NCBI GenBank assembly: GCA_030272585.1
Contig: BSYQ01000014.1
Location: 1,736,001-1,800,000 of the forward strand
DNA: 64,000 nucleotides
Direction: 5' to 3'
Origin: Bryopsis sp. KO-2023
Taxonomy: Eukaryota; Chlorophyta; Ulvophyceae; Bryopsidales; Bryopsidaceae
Every line of letters starts with the position of its first letter. Position 1 is the first letter of the stretch. Position numbers and translations under genes: made by a program. Shown one piece after another: positions 21,986 to 33,300 of the stretch. The notes under the pieces were generated by a model. It was not told where the DNA came from, did no database searches, and saw only the letters and a list, made by a program, of their open reading frames with translations.

Positions 21986-23073
21986 ACGAGGAGTTTGGAC
22001 AGCAACAGTATGATTGGGAGCGTTTGCTAGAAGTGGATATACAATGGCCGTCTGAGATTGTGGCTTTACGGCTTCATGTGGTGCCCGATTTGATTCGCAA
22101 GGTTATCGCATCGAATGCGCCGTCTGGACGGGACACTATTTTTGCAAAGTTTAGAAAATTTTGGCATTTTATGCAGTCTACCAAAGAGAAACCCCCGTTT
22201 CCTGTATTAACCCCGGAGATTTATGAGTACTTGACCTTTTTGAAAGAGGAAGGGAGGGTGAGTCCTGGGTCCGCGAGACAGTATCTTACGGCGATCCAAT
22301 CCATGCATTCGTGGACTATGCTGGGGACCTTGAAGCTTTCGGACGAGGTTACCAAAAGGTTTATCGCGGGATGGGGCAAGGATTTGGCGGAACGATCACC
22401 GGAAAAGATTCCAGTGCAGCATTCGCCAGTACCTTCCAAGGCGGTTCTTTTTTGGTTATCCCTGGTGCGAGAGCAGGACTTGACCCTTCCCCAAGTCAGA
22501 GATCTTTTATTGATGGTATTCGATTTCCTTTTCTTTGCTCGGGCGGATACGGCGTTCGCGGTTCGCCTGCAGGATCTGGAACTGGATGCGGGTGAGTGCA
22601 CGATACATTTTATTGAGAGGCGCTACAAATCGCACAATGCTTTTGAGTTGCGACGGTCGAGGCTTTTTCCTTGTTCGGGGTGCCCAGAGGTTTTCGGGGC
22701 GTTTGAAAAATTTTTGAAAGCGCGGAAAGAAAACTGGGGACAGGATCAAGAAATGGCGACGTCTCCTCTCGCTTCATTATGGCGGTTGCCTAGAGATCCA
22801 GTTACATTGGATGCGAAATTTGTGGCGAAGTGCTTCTCCAGAGTCATTTTGAGTTTTGGAGAAGCAAGTGGACTGCCTAAAGGGTGTGTGTATGGCCATC
22901 ACTCTCTTCGTCGGGGCGGCGCATCCGCAATGTATGCGATAGGGATTAGTGAAGGGGACATTAAATTCTGGGGGGGGTGGTCTGCATCGTCGACGGCCGT
23001 TTGGTCGTATATCGACAATGATACGAACGTTTCGAATTGTAGTACAGTCGTGGTACGGGTATTCGGGTTCTAG
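19936..23073 (+). CDS. PAT element ORF3, tyrosine recombinase (long overlapping frame)
   Basis: The conserved domain occupies roughly 22020-23073. A SAM-like N-terminal part (FAKFRKFWHFMQSTKEKPPF, GSARQYLTAIQSMHSW) precedes the catalytic domain, with the first Arg in FARADTAFAVRLQDL, the H-x-x-R box HHSLRRGGAS, Trp in WGGWSASS and the Tyr in WSYIDND. It integrates the circular DNA copy by site-specific recombination. The frame is open back to 19936, overlapping all of ORF2, but the upstream part is probably not a protein domain; the true start or frameshift point is undetermined. Confidence 0.88.
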   Translation: MASSRSDDFSLQSAEEAVDDLETYGSFPAHNEMVASGGGLELDLRTTTPLPRGESSDGGGNWSSMGQDSARVFGSRGVASGPFESLGVQGFLDQETRFSRLQAHHGFTTDQPVDSGSKGPVRDSAVGGWPFSRGRPHDPMGLETCVLPCAHPPQAEEISDDYGKWSSIRMLCITFWIVYFAFCLDKGDEGCVVLFAFPPTSGLPARGYFEENLESRYSRYTFSVFRRFSSIIQGEKGFGSMGQVDSEIFPGFRPTSPPCQERFFALQEEDSFGIRNRYQSMFATSTGYKVVSDPGVGTVVARSGATTSLEAPSPTGGIVLWPLSEHQPCFKRRQVLSESLIRSDWPEENLEIMGPHICSREEGVEMVAKRSRGLEWNSVETREGPLDAGNRRLPHRLGGLIVEGLGRDRRAGATSTGGSVSRLFSGRTSATLDQLEGADGSIARLGALGTLPRQMSGIRGYGLQGNLLGAQETTCVRANSGSSITADRRVFDADGGAHVPALGGLPGQFSGRCIEPPPVSWLETQSGYFSSVGGSLWPGSDRPVRHAQRPASGGIQFTNLGMRELRHRCSLPEGLGQRRFVRSPTLGLVGENYRLPQQPAASSCPVGTAVVARSSVVSPSDELSPRRDLAPGPSRDIFTSSGDVQPDPVPPLAFGGVDYQQTEEGLVLEGQGNSLRQIVLAVLDEEFGQQQYDWERLLEVDIQWPSEIVALRLHVVPDLIRKVIASNAPSGRDTIFAKFRKFWHFMQSTKEKPPFPVLTPEIYEYLTFLKEEGRVSPGSARQYLTAIQSMHSWTMLGTLKLSDEVTKRFIAGWGKDLAERSPEKIPVQHSPVPSKAVLFWLSLVREQDLTLPQVRDLLLMVFDFLFFARADTAFAVRLQDLELDAGECTIHFIERRYKSHNAFELRRSRLFPCSGCPEVFGAFEKFLKARKENWGQDQEMATSPLASLWRLPRDPVTLDAKFVAKCFSRVILSFGEASGLPKGCVYGHHSLRRGGASAMYAIGISEGDIKFWGGWSASSTAVWSYIDNDTNVSNCSTVVVRVFGF

Positions 23074-23358
23074 GGTGATAAGTTCAGAGAGAACTTGTAA
23101 AAATTAATTATCTCTGAGTGTCGAGTTTCACCCCTGTTCACTCGTTTCTCAAACTCAAGTGTGCACACAACCTCCCAGTGAAAGCCTAGCTAAACAGGGC
23201 CTAACAGACAAAGCGCAGGTCGCGACGGAGTCCGACTTGTTATTTTTTGCATGGAAAAAGCGGAGCTGAATTCTTTTTATTAAGTAGTTATTAGGGACAG
23301 CTGGGGACCGTTTTTTTTCATGGTATTTGATTCCTTACTGCTTACTTGTGAGTTAAGG

Positions 23359-23438
23359 GGCATTTAGTATTAATATGTTTAGCCTTTGTGAAGAGAACTC
23401 CTCCAGCTTTTCTGGGTGGGATCCTCATGCAGTGGGTT
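23359..23438 (+). repeat. Split direct repeat B1 (80 bp)
   Basis: Identical by eye to 23872-23951, from ggcatttagtattaatatg to gcagtgggtt. One base separates it from A2, as expected for the circle-junction copy. Confidence 0.92.
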
Positions 23439-23439
23439 G

Positions 23440-23620
23440 ATGGCTAGTACGGTTAGTACGATAGGTTAAAGAACGCAATGACTCAGGGTGGGACGAAAAG
23501 CTATCCCTGGAAGGGACAGGTGACGCCAGTTGGGGATCCAGTCGGGCTGGATCTTAGAATGATTGAGGGAGTAGTTCGCTTAAAAGAGGGCGGTTTTCAT
23601 ATTACAATCGAGGTTTTTCT
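23440..23620 (+). repeat. Split direct repeat A2 (181 bp)
   Basis: Second copy of A1. The B1-A2 junction preserves the circle junction sequence. Confidence 0.92.
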
Positions 23621-23871
23621 CCCGCCCATATATATTTTTTCCTTTTTCGCGGGACTCAGTGGAAAAATTTCCCCCCCCTTTTTTTTTGTTCGGTTTATAT
23701 TGGGTAGTCAGCCTGGTGGGCTTTCTCCCCTGAAAGTTTGTGTTTTTGTTTTTTTCCAGTCCATTTTGTTTGGTGGAAAATGAGTCTGTCAAATTTATGC
23801 TTGTTAATGAGGGTTTGGAATGGTTAGGTTTGGGGACAAACAAACAAACAGTTCGAAGTGTAAACCAATAT

Positions 23872-23951
23872 GGCATTTAGTATTAATATGTTTAGCCTTT
23901 GTGAAGAGAACTCCTCCAGCTTTTCTGGGTGGGATCCTCATGCAGTGGGTT
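23872..23951 (+). repeat. Split direct repeat B2 (80 bp)
   Basis: Second copy of B1 and right end of the element. The 251 bp between A2 and B2 are unique. Confidence 0.92.
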
Positions 23952-24399
23952 AATCTTGGGTTCAGTTTGATACTTCTTGATTTGTGTTGAAAAAAACATA
24001 TGAAGAAACAAAACAAAGCACACAGTCTAATCGTTCGTGGAAAGAGACTTCAATTTTTTGGACACAAGATGTCGATACAGTTCACACTGATGGAAGTTTT
24101 CTTTTCGATCGAGAGTTCACTTGGAATTTGACAAAGAGACAAGATATCCCCCGTCAGTCAAGCTGCGAAAACAACTCAGATATCGTTTGGATGGAAGCTT
24201 TTCAATGTATTCTCGGTCGATATGTTACCAGGAATCTCTGTAGTGAGCTGAGATGTTTTTGGAAAGCCTGGGTTTCATGGTTGGTTTTTGCTGCGTGGAG
24301 GGAAGAGACACACAGTGTATTCCTCTGTTCAAAATGATTAAAAAGGCCGAGGTTGCCCCAACACAGTTTCTTCCTTTTTGTCTCAGCTCTAAGGCCTCT

Positions 24400-27300
24400 C
24401 TAGGAAGGCCCCGGACCACTGGACGTTATAGGGAGAATCCCTTCCTGGGCTCTCTTCTTCTTCTTCTTGGCGAAGTAGTATATGCCAACTGCGACGCCGA
24501 CTGTAACCACCAATCCGGCCACAACAATGCCCACGATCATCCCAACGGGTGCCTTTTTGCCCTTTTTCGCGACTCCTGAGAGATACAAACCACCACAAAC
24601 TTCTCAATAACATTTTGTTCCTTTGTTTCGCAAGAGGGGCACCCTTTCTCACCACAGTGCTCACCAGATTGTGTAATGACGATCTGTGGAACTCCAAAAG
24701 AATCCACAAAGTCGTTCTGGAACGCTTCTTCAGGCTTGTTCGTCAACGTGGATTCGATTTCTCTGATCTCGCTGTCTGCCGTGGCGGCTGGAATATCGAT
24801 CCTGGTTTCCACGACAATAGACCCAGCTCGCATGCTGAGAATCTCAACATTGGTGGTCTCCACTCCAACGAAATTCGCCAAGTTTTCCCGAATGCCCATC
24901 AAGAAAGTAGCGTCCTCTTTGAGGGTTGAGTAGTCCCCAGCAAACGTGAGCTCCGCCTTGATCTGAATCAAAAGCCATTCTCTCAGCGAACGATTATTTC
25001 TGGAGGGTGCATGTACAAATGCTCATAATCGTCAGAATTGCATACCTGTCTCTCCTTGGATTTGTTTTCGACCATTGGTGGCGGCGGTGCCCAGTTTGAG
25101 CCGGGAACTGTAAGAGCCAACGGGGGTGGCGGCGCTGTTGGAAGGGAGTATTGAATCACGAACATCTCCCCCAGCTTTTGGAACTCGCAAGCTACCGCCC
25201 CCTTGCTCGTGTCGTATCCCAGGTAGGATATCCCATCCTCGATGACGGCCTTGCCGTCCACCACTCGGGCACATACTGTTGGTTCTTGGATCGAAAAAAC
25301 GGAGGCATCCACAGGAATGTTTGCGAGGGAGGGGCAATCGTTGGCGTTGGGGCACAGATCCACTCCACCCAGATGATCCGTCAGCCCGACCTCCAGAATA
25401 CCGGACACGATCCTCACATCGACGGCGCCAATCAAGTATATTTCTCCCACCAGGTCTGCTAGGGTGGAAGAATCAGCGAAGTATTGAAGGTTCGTTCCTA
25501 CAGTTTCGACAGGACAAAACTCTCCGCATTTGGTGGGGAAATCCGCATGCAGTTTCACGCTGGGCTGAGGTTCTGAGGCCTGCAACTTTCTTCCTGTGGT
25601 GCCTTGTGACGTTTGGATGGTTATGGACTTTCCTCCCAGGCTCTCAATATTTTCCTTTGAGCATTGCATCACGATAGGGTCAACGGTCGCGGACGATGTT
25701 TTTGAAATCACCGGGTCGACTCCTGGGGTCACAGTTGAGCACGAGAGCTTGGAGCACAGGGATATAGCGGTCTTCAGCTTATCGTAAAACACGGATGTGG
25801 ATTGAACGTTCGGGTCATCTCCTGCGATCCGTTTCCCTGCTCCAGACGAGACGATGTTCAACACGTCTTTGCAGTTCTCTCCTTTGAACGTCTTGGCTCC
25901 ATAATCCGATGCAGTCAGCCCGGTGATGACGGCGTCCAGCATTTGTTCCACCACGGATGCTTCTGTCCAGCCACTTTGCGCCAGTTCGCCCAGAACGCCT
26001 TGTGCGATCATGTACTCGTCCGGGTCCACATCCTCCACGGAGGGGATCTGCGCAATGGATACTTCCGCGAACTTTCTTGCTATTGACTTCCCTTCATTGG
26101 CAGTTATGGCGCCCTTTTCTTGTGCAAGCTCCAATAGCTGCGCTCCCTTCCTGGACTCTTGGAACACTGTGACTGGATCCCCAGAGCGAGTGCCCTCATC
26201 TGCACCAAGAACCACTTCGTCCAATATCGAGTCCAGGGCGATATCCTGCTCGGGCTCCAGAACCATCACCGTTTTCTCTTGTTGCACCACTCCTCCGGCT
26301 GCATCTGTGGCCCTCACCACAAGTGTATGATTTCCCTGGCTGAGTCCCTTGAATTCATAGGCCGTTGAAGGCCCACGCTGGAACAGAACGAATGAACTTC
26401 CGACTGTCTCTCCAAACTCGTACACAATTTCTGAATCGTCGTCAACGAATCCTTTGGCTTTCGCAAGGAAAGAAGCGACTGGGTAGCGGGAGGACTCCGT
26501 TGTATTGTGAACGGTGAAGCAATGACCAGTCATGACGTTCGCGCAATAGGGCGGCTTGTTTGTCGCGAACGACACCACCACTTTCCCTGTCTCCTCGACA
26601 CCTTCCTTTCTCAAAGTCGCGGTGCATTCCACTTCCGCACCTCCTGGAACCACTCCTGGCCTAATTACCAGATTCCTGGACTGTAGGTCACCCACAACAT
26701 TGTTCTCAAGATCTTGTAAATCGCTGCACCACCAAGAAATGCTTGTGCCATCCTTGTGCTCCTCGTCCACTGTCACCATGAGATTGATGATCTCGCTGGG
26801 GTTTAAGGTCGCTGGACACTCCAGAGATCCACAGACCGGCTTAGCCCTCCCCGTCGGGATCAGACTGCCCTCCTGTTGTGGTCTGAATTGGATCATTGAT
26901 GAGGCTGAGCGGGTTTGCTCCAAATCCGTCCTCGATATGCTCACAGTGTAAAAATGCCACCTCCCTGGTGCCAGCGCCTCTTTGGGTATGCACAGTTTTG
27001 TCCCTTCAATGATCGGCTGCGTTTTCCCTGTGAAGCAAGCTTCACCTCCCAACTCATCCACCTCGCACCTCCACTTGGTCGACAGCTCGGACAACGCTGA
27101 TGGATCATCAGGATCGTACGATCCCGACGCATCCAGGCAAATGTCCTCTTTTAGCACGACGTCTCCAGTGGGTCCATCCAGTTTCGCGACAAGAGGGGAT
27201 CCAAGCGCAGTCATTTGTACGTCCAATAAGGATTGACCCTGGAGGCCCCCACTCGAATCCAAGAGGTAGGCCACCAATCTGAGACCATACTTTTGTCCAG

Positions 27301-30300
27301 GCGATGCGTCAACAGGGCCCTTCACGACCAGATTCTTCCTGTTGTATCCGTCTTCTGGTATCGCCCCCCAAGGTGAAGCGTCGGTGGATATCCACAGATA
27401 ATCCACCGTGTAGTTGTCACAGACAGAGCTCGTATCCACGAAGGCACTGATCTTGAAGCCCTTGCTGATCTCGAAATCCCTATCTTGTTCTCCAAAAATG
27501 CCCACAACGGGGACTGCTGCTTCTGCTCGTGTGAAAACGATGTCTGAAAAGGAGCTCGCAGACAAATGGTTTGTGACGTCCAAACGGAACTGGTAGTCTC
27601 CCGGTGCCAAGGATGCAACTGTTGCGGGTGGCAGCTCGAACGACGACTCGGTACTGAACACGAACAAAACAGCACTCGCTTCCCACACTGTCATAAATGA
27701 GCTAAGAACAGAAATGGATCAGAAGGATTTTGAATTACCTGTGAGCTTGCACAATATTAGCCACCTCTAGGCATGACGGGTCTGCTGTAAAAGGTCCAGA
27801 AATTCCACTCCTGTAGCATTCGTCAGTATTGATCGTCCAATTGTACGTCAGCTCTCTCCTGGTGGGGTCCATGGAGTAGGAAGCGTCAAAGAGTACACCT
27901 CCCACCGAATCACCACATCCTGGCGAAACGAGCTTGGGATACAGCGTCAGTGCCACTGGTGACACACAGGAAACGCACGTGGCAACCGTTATCTCTCCCG
28001 CGAACGGGGTGCCAAGAATGTCCACCAGAGCAGTCTGATCCGTCGAAAGCGTTAGCGCGTCTCCTGGAGAAATTGTAGCCCCTTCCAAAAGGTACACCGT
28101 GAGCCCTTTTCCCGTCGCGAAGCATTGAGCATAGGCGCCGACCAAGTTCACCGTGGGTTTGTCAAACACAGTGGAACATGGAAAACTCTTCCTTGGGGTG
28201 GGGAAGTTGAGCTCGACCAAAATTCTGTCGCCCTTGTCATCGAACGTCGCTGAGGTCGGACTCCTCTCGGCTGGAACACAGATTCCATCGCATGTGGAAA
28301 TCTGCAGACCGCTCTCCGCCGTGCACGACATTTGCTTGCATTTCCCAGCAGACCCAGTGTCGCAAGTGAACCCAGCCCCGCACTCGTTCGTCGAAGCACA
28401 AGGCGTAAACCGGGAATTGAACTCGTCAATCTGTTCTGTGTACTGTTCGCAAAGGTCTTTGCACTCTCCCACAGACGTGCAATTATCGCTTCCGTCTTTT
28501 GGATCGCACGTGCATGATGCATCGACTGTGCTGAACGAACAGTATTGGGATGCCTGGCAGTCCGACTTGTTGTTGCACTGGTCGGCAGCGAGGGACGTTT
28601 CGTTAGCATTGTTGGCTCCGCTCTTCAAACCCGTGGGCGAGCACATGTCGATGGCAACGTCGACTTCATCTTGTTGCACACTACAGCTTCCCATGCATCG
28701 ATCGATCTTTGCACACAGCGCGGCTGGCCGCCTTCCCAGACTTCCGTTCCTACTTCGTCGGACTTCGATTGCCAGTTCTCGACACTCCTCCTTGCTTGCT
28801 CTCGTCATAATGCACGCTTTTTGTATCGCAGCAGCAATGATGAATGGATTTGCATCGGGTGGCAGGGACTGAGAGGCATTCTCCATACTGGCGATGCAGT
28901 CTCCGCAAGCATAGCAAGCGTCGACGCATTGCTCCTTCCAGGCACATAAGGGGTTTCCGTGCGAGCTTTCCATGGTATTGCAACTGAAAGCATCATGCAA
29001 GGGTGAACAGGGGTCGATGTCAGGAACGCATCGGCTCGCATCCATTGCCCATGAGCAGAGGGTTGAATCGGAGCACGACGCTTCGTCTTTCCTGTGAGGG
29101 CAAAAAATTCGTCAAAGGTGTTCCACATAGATAAACATCTAAAGTTAAAAGATCCAAATTTAATTGAAAGAGGCCAGTCTCTCAATAGATATACTTCCAG
29201 GGAAAGTTTTCAAGCCAACAACATTGAAAGTGAAACTGATTGCTTTCTGATGTTCATCAAGGGCTTTTTCCTGTTCGGTATTTGGTGAAGCTTACAAGTT
29301 GGCACAGCTGTTCACACGAAGCTCGCAGGTCCCTGAGCTCGTGCATCCAGGAGCAGATCCACAAGCATCTACGCCCAAACCACAGCAGGTGTCGCCTTTC
29401 TCGCAGGCGTTCGTCTCGCATCTATCCACAATTTGGCAAAGCTTCTTGCCGCCCTCCTCCATCATCTCGCACGTTTCCAGGTCATCGCAAACGTCTGCGA
29501 AGCTCACGCATCGTCCACTAAAGGGATTGACTGTTGGAAACCACACACAATTCAGCCTCAAAACACAGAGCAACCGAACTCTCGATTCTCGAAGTTTGAG
29601 TGACGTTCGCAGGATGTCGCCAACTTACATGCGTTCTTGTGGGGTCGCCATTCGCATCGCCCCAGCGCCCTGCATCCCCATTCGTTGCTTGCATCGTTGC
29701 ATGCATCGTATGCACGCACACACCGCTTGGTGACGCCGCACGATTCGCTCAGGCCGCACTCCACCTTGGCAGGCTCGCTGAAAAGCGCCGTGGTCGAAGA
29801 AATGCAGCACTCGTCGTGGTTGCCATTGCACGAGTGGTCCTTCGATGGCTCAACGTCGCAAGACTGGTACATGCAGCGTTTTTTGTTAGTACATGTTTTT
29901 TGTTTTGTTTTTTTAAACGGCCAACCCCGTCCCCCCTCCCTCAAAAGAAGCATGAACTCCTCTCACCGATACTCTATGGCATCTTTCGTCTTCCGAGCAG
30001 CTGCTCGAGCTCTGGCAGGCTTCGCGTCCATCCGTATCCACACACAAGCCAAACTTTCCATCGCCCTATTTCCAAGCAACACCAAAATGCGTTTAAAAAA
30101 GTGTTGATATCCTAATCACGAGCGAACCAGGTGCAAAAGACTCACAGTTTTCAGCGATCTGAAGTCGGCGGACTCGACAAATGTACAGGTCTTGGGGCAC
30201 TCTGCGTAGCCTGTGTTCTCCCAAGATTGCCTGAAGGAACTATCGCAAAGGTCTTCCTTCAGTTGGCATCGTGTGTTCGATGCACAGCCGTCAGTCTCCT

Positions 30301-33300
30301 CGCAGACAGGCTGCGCTGGGGAGAGACCACTGTCGTCCTGGTTGCGCTTGCAGCAAACGTCCGCGCTTGGGTCGCACCGCAAGTGTTCGAATTTCTCCGC
30401 TCTGCAAGCAAAACACCGTCGTCACACCATTGCTCGGAGTGAAGTTTGTCTCTGAATCAACGGACCACATACAGTTTTTCGCTTGAGAAATCGCCTTCCA
30501 GTGTCTCCGTGCACGCCGTCCGAACGCCGTCCACAGAATTCACCAGGTGCCCTGCTTGCATCAAATTATGTACGAGCTCCATGGTTTTCAAGCAGGGCTC
30601 CCGTCCTTTGTGCACCTTGGTGAATCCTGTGAAGAATATCAGCAATCGTTGAGAAACCTGGTTCAGGAATGGACCGAGAAGCAACCAAACGCTTCAAGAA
30701 GCCTACCTGCGTCGTCGCACGCCACCTCATAATCTGCCTTCATGACACTCTTGCCTATTGCATCGAGGTCACCGCAATTTTGTTCAAGGAGGTGTATCTT
30801 GGACATTTCCGCAACACATACGTCCTGGCGGGGGGTCTGTACAAAGCGAAGGGATGTCAGCCAACTGAAATGAAAACGCAGAGAAAACCCAACAGCTTGT
30901 ACGAGTCCTGATCACACGCACGTCTGTCAAGGAGCACAGCTCCTCTCCTGGTTTCAGCGCCTTCAGGTCGGAGAGGAGCTGTTGTGCAGAAAGTTCACAC
31001 TTTTCGCAGAGTGGTCCAGGGCACATTACTATTGCTCCTTCCTTGCAGACCGTTTCCACCCCCGCAGTCGCGAGAGCAGGCACGAGGTCTTCACAGAGCT
31101 TGGCGGCGGAGCACTCTGGCGATTCCTCGCCTACAGCCTCAGTCATGCACTGCTCATTTTTGCTTGCCTGCCTGCATCTTGGCCTGGAGGAAGCAAGAAC
31201 GAGGTCAATAAGGGACAACTGGATCGAACTCAGAGCTAGGCGAGTCGATAGAGTGATCTATCTTACGTGTACGTGCACTGCTCGAAATCTCCACACGTTT
31301 TCTTCGATGCGGCAATCTTGCATTGCGCTGTCGAGCGAGCGACGCACGTTCCTGGCAAGAAGGTGTCTTTTGCACCTGCGAACGTCTTGCACATACTTGC
31401 CATAGCGATACTCGCCTCTTCATCTGTTCCTGACACCATCGTCCCCATTTGGGACAGCTGCTCTGCTGCATCATCACAGGAGGCACATCCGACACCTATC
31501 ACACATTTCCTCAGTGGTCGTTCACTTGGTCGCTTAAGACGGAACAGCAGTTTTCCAAAAGCTGGGCACTACTCGTACCACAGTTGGAGTCACACAGGCC
31601 GACAGCATATGCCGCGTTGGTGCCGTTCCCGAAATAGTCCTGGCCGTAAGCCAGGAGCGCAGTGCCTATCCGCTCGCATAAAAGTCCTACCGTGTTCTCG
31701 GCAAACGCATTCAATACGAAAGAGCACCCTTCTTGTGTATGACAAGCATCCTGCCACACCATTTGATCATTTTCACATCACTTGTCGCTGTGCTGATCTG
31801 GATTTATACGAAAAAGACAACTAGGTAATTTTAAGTTTTTAGCTTTTAAAACAATAGGTCCTTTTTCACTTGTCTTTTGAAAACGATGTTGAAAGAGCCA
31901 CTTTGGACCAAATAACCCACCTTGCTGGTGTGCCAGGAGCATTCATCTATGTCGACCTCACCCGCTGGCTCGCACTCCCCGTCAAAGAAACATTCCTCCT
32001 GCAGCATATCATAATTTTAGCAATTGCTTGGGTTTTGATGTTGAACAACCGAAGATAGATGCTCTCATAGACTCATGATCATACCTCTATCGCACATGCA
32101 TCCTCTTTCAAACTCTGGCACATGTCTTCGGAAGGAGAGTTTTCCCCCAATTCCGAGGAATATTCATCGTTTTGTCTGAAAAAGGAAAAGTAGCATGCGT
32201 CGCGCATATGCTCCTCGCTCGTCACGTTTGTTGCATTGGCTGCCAGGAGAGACAACGTCGATGCGATCACACTTTCGCATGATTCACAATCATCTCCTGG
32301 ACATGCATTGAGCTCGGAACATGCGGTAGAAATGTCCGTAGCGTTTGACGCATCGGGCAACGCATTCATCACGCCCAAAAGCTCGCTGGGGAAGGTGTGG
32401 CAGAACCAGTCGTCCGAGGCGAGATGCGATGTGTCCGTCTTACAGCTGACCACTGCCACCTCCGCCGTGCCCTCGCAATTGCTTTCGAACTGAACACGGG
32501 GCTGGAGGGTGCCTTGCATGGCGGCAACTCGTTGCTTGCACAAAGCGCATCGCTTCGACGTGTCCTTGGGGTCGACGCACATGTCCAGGCCTGGAAGCAA
32601 TACAAAATCAACAAAATGTAGATTGAACAACCGCGACATGACGACAGCAGAGGTTGGGAATCGTCCAGGTACCTGGCCCCGCTCCATCGTCTGCGCACAG
32701 TGTGGACACATCATTCCCGATTGCACCGTCCAGATCCGCACAGAAGGAGCTCGACTGGCAGCTTGTAAAGAGCTTTTGTTCGCTCTGTCCAACAGATGTG
32801 CAATCCCCTTCCACGAAAGAGCATTCCTCCTTGCTGGGTGACCAGCTACAGTATCCGTTGGTCTGCACGTCATCAGAACTGGTCTCAGAAAACGAAAGTG
32901 TTGCAGTGTTATTAGTTCATGAAGTCAGAGATTGACGGTATCTCACCACAACGGCATCTGAACACGCCTCTTCCACAACTCCATACTTGCAGCAAGGGTC
33001 GGAGCCATCGCAGCTTTTTTCCCAGCCTTCGGTCTGCACCGTGACGAAAGGGCAGCTTTCTGGGCAGTCAGGGCCTGCAAAAGTCATAGCGATGAGCAAC
33101 AAGGAATTAAGACTCGATAGTCATCAGGGCCGGTCTAAAAACAAAACGACATTTTGGGGAATCGTCACCATTCTTTAGGGCTGTTGCTGCACAAGCTGCA
33201 GCTTTCGACGGCATGCAAAGATGAAACTCTGGCGCCGAGGACACTTGTCTGGCGTGGAGACTTTGACTGATCAAGCCCTTCAAAAGCTCCCCATTTGCTT

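Larger units (their letters stand above)
18927..23951 (+). mobile_element. PAT/kangaroo-type tyrosine-recombinase retrotransposon, 5025 bp, complete
   Basis: Split direct repeats in the order A1 (18927-19107), ORFs, B1 (23359-23438), A2 (23440-23620), B2 (23872-23951) define the DIRS-superfamily PAT type, which includes kangaroo of Volvox. The internal part encodes a Gag-like protein, reverse transcriptase/RNase H and a tyrosine recombinase in place of an integrase. There is no target-site duplication, as expected for recombinase insertion of a circle. Repeat copies look identical and all frames are open, so the copy is probably recent. Confidence 0.93.

Noticed and set aside
24983-29095. Polycystin-type channel or GPS/GAIN region
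   Set aside because: PKD/REJ-like sequence is present, but only one TM helix and a short tail follow; no GPS HL/S motif or channel helices seen.
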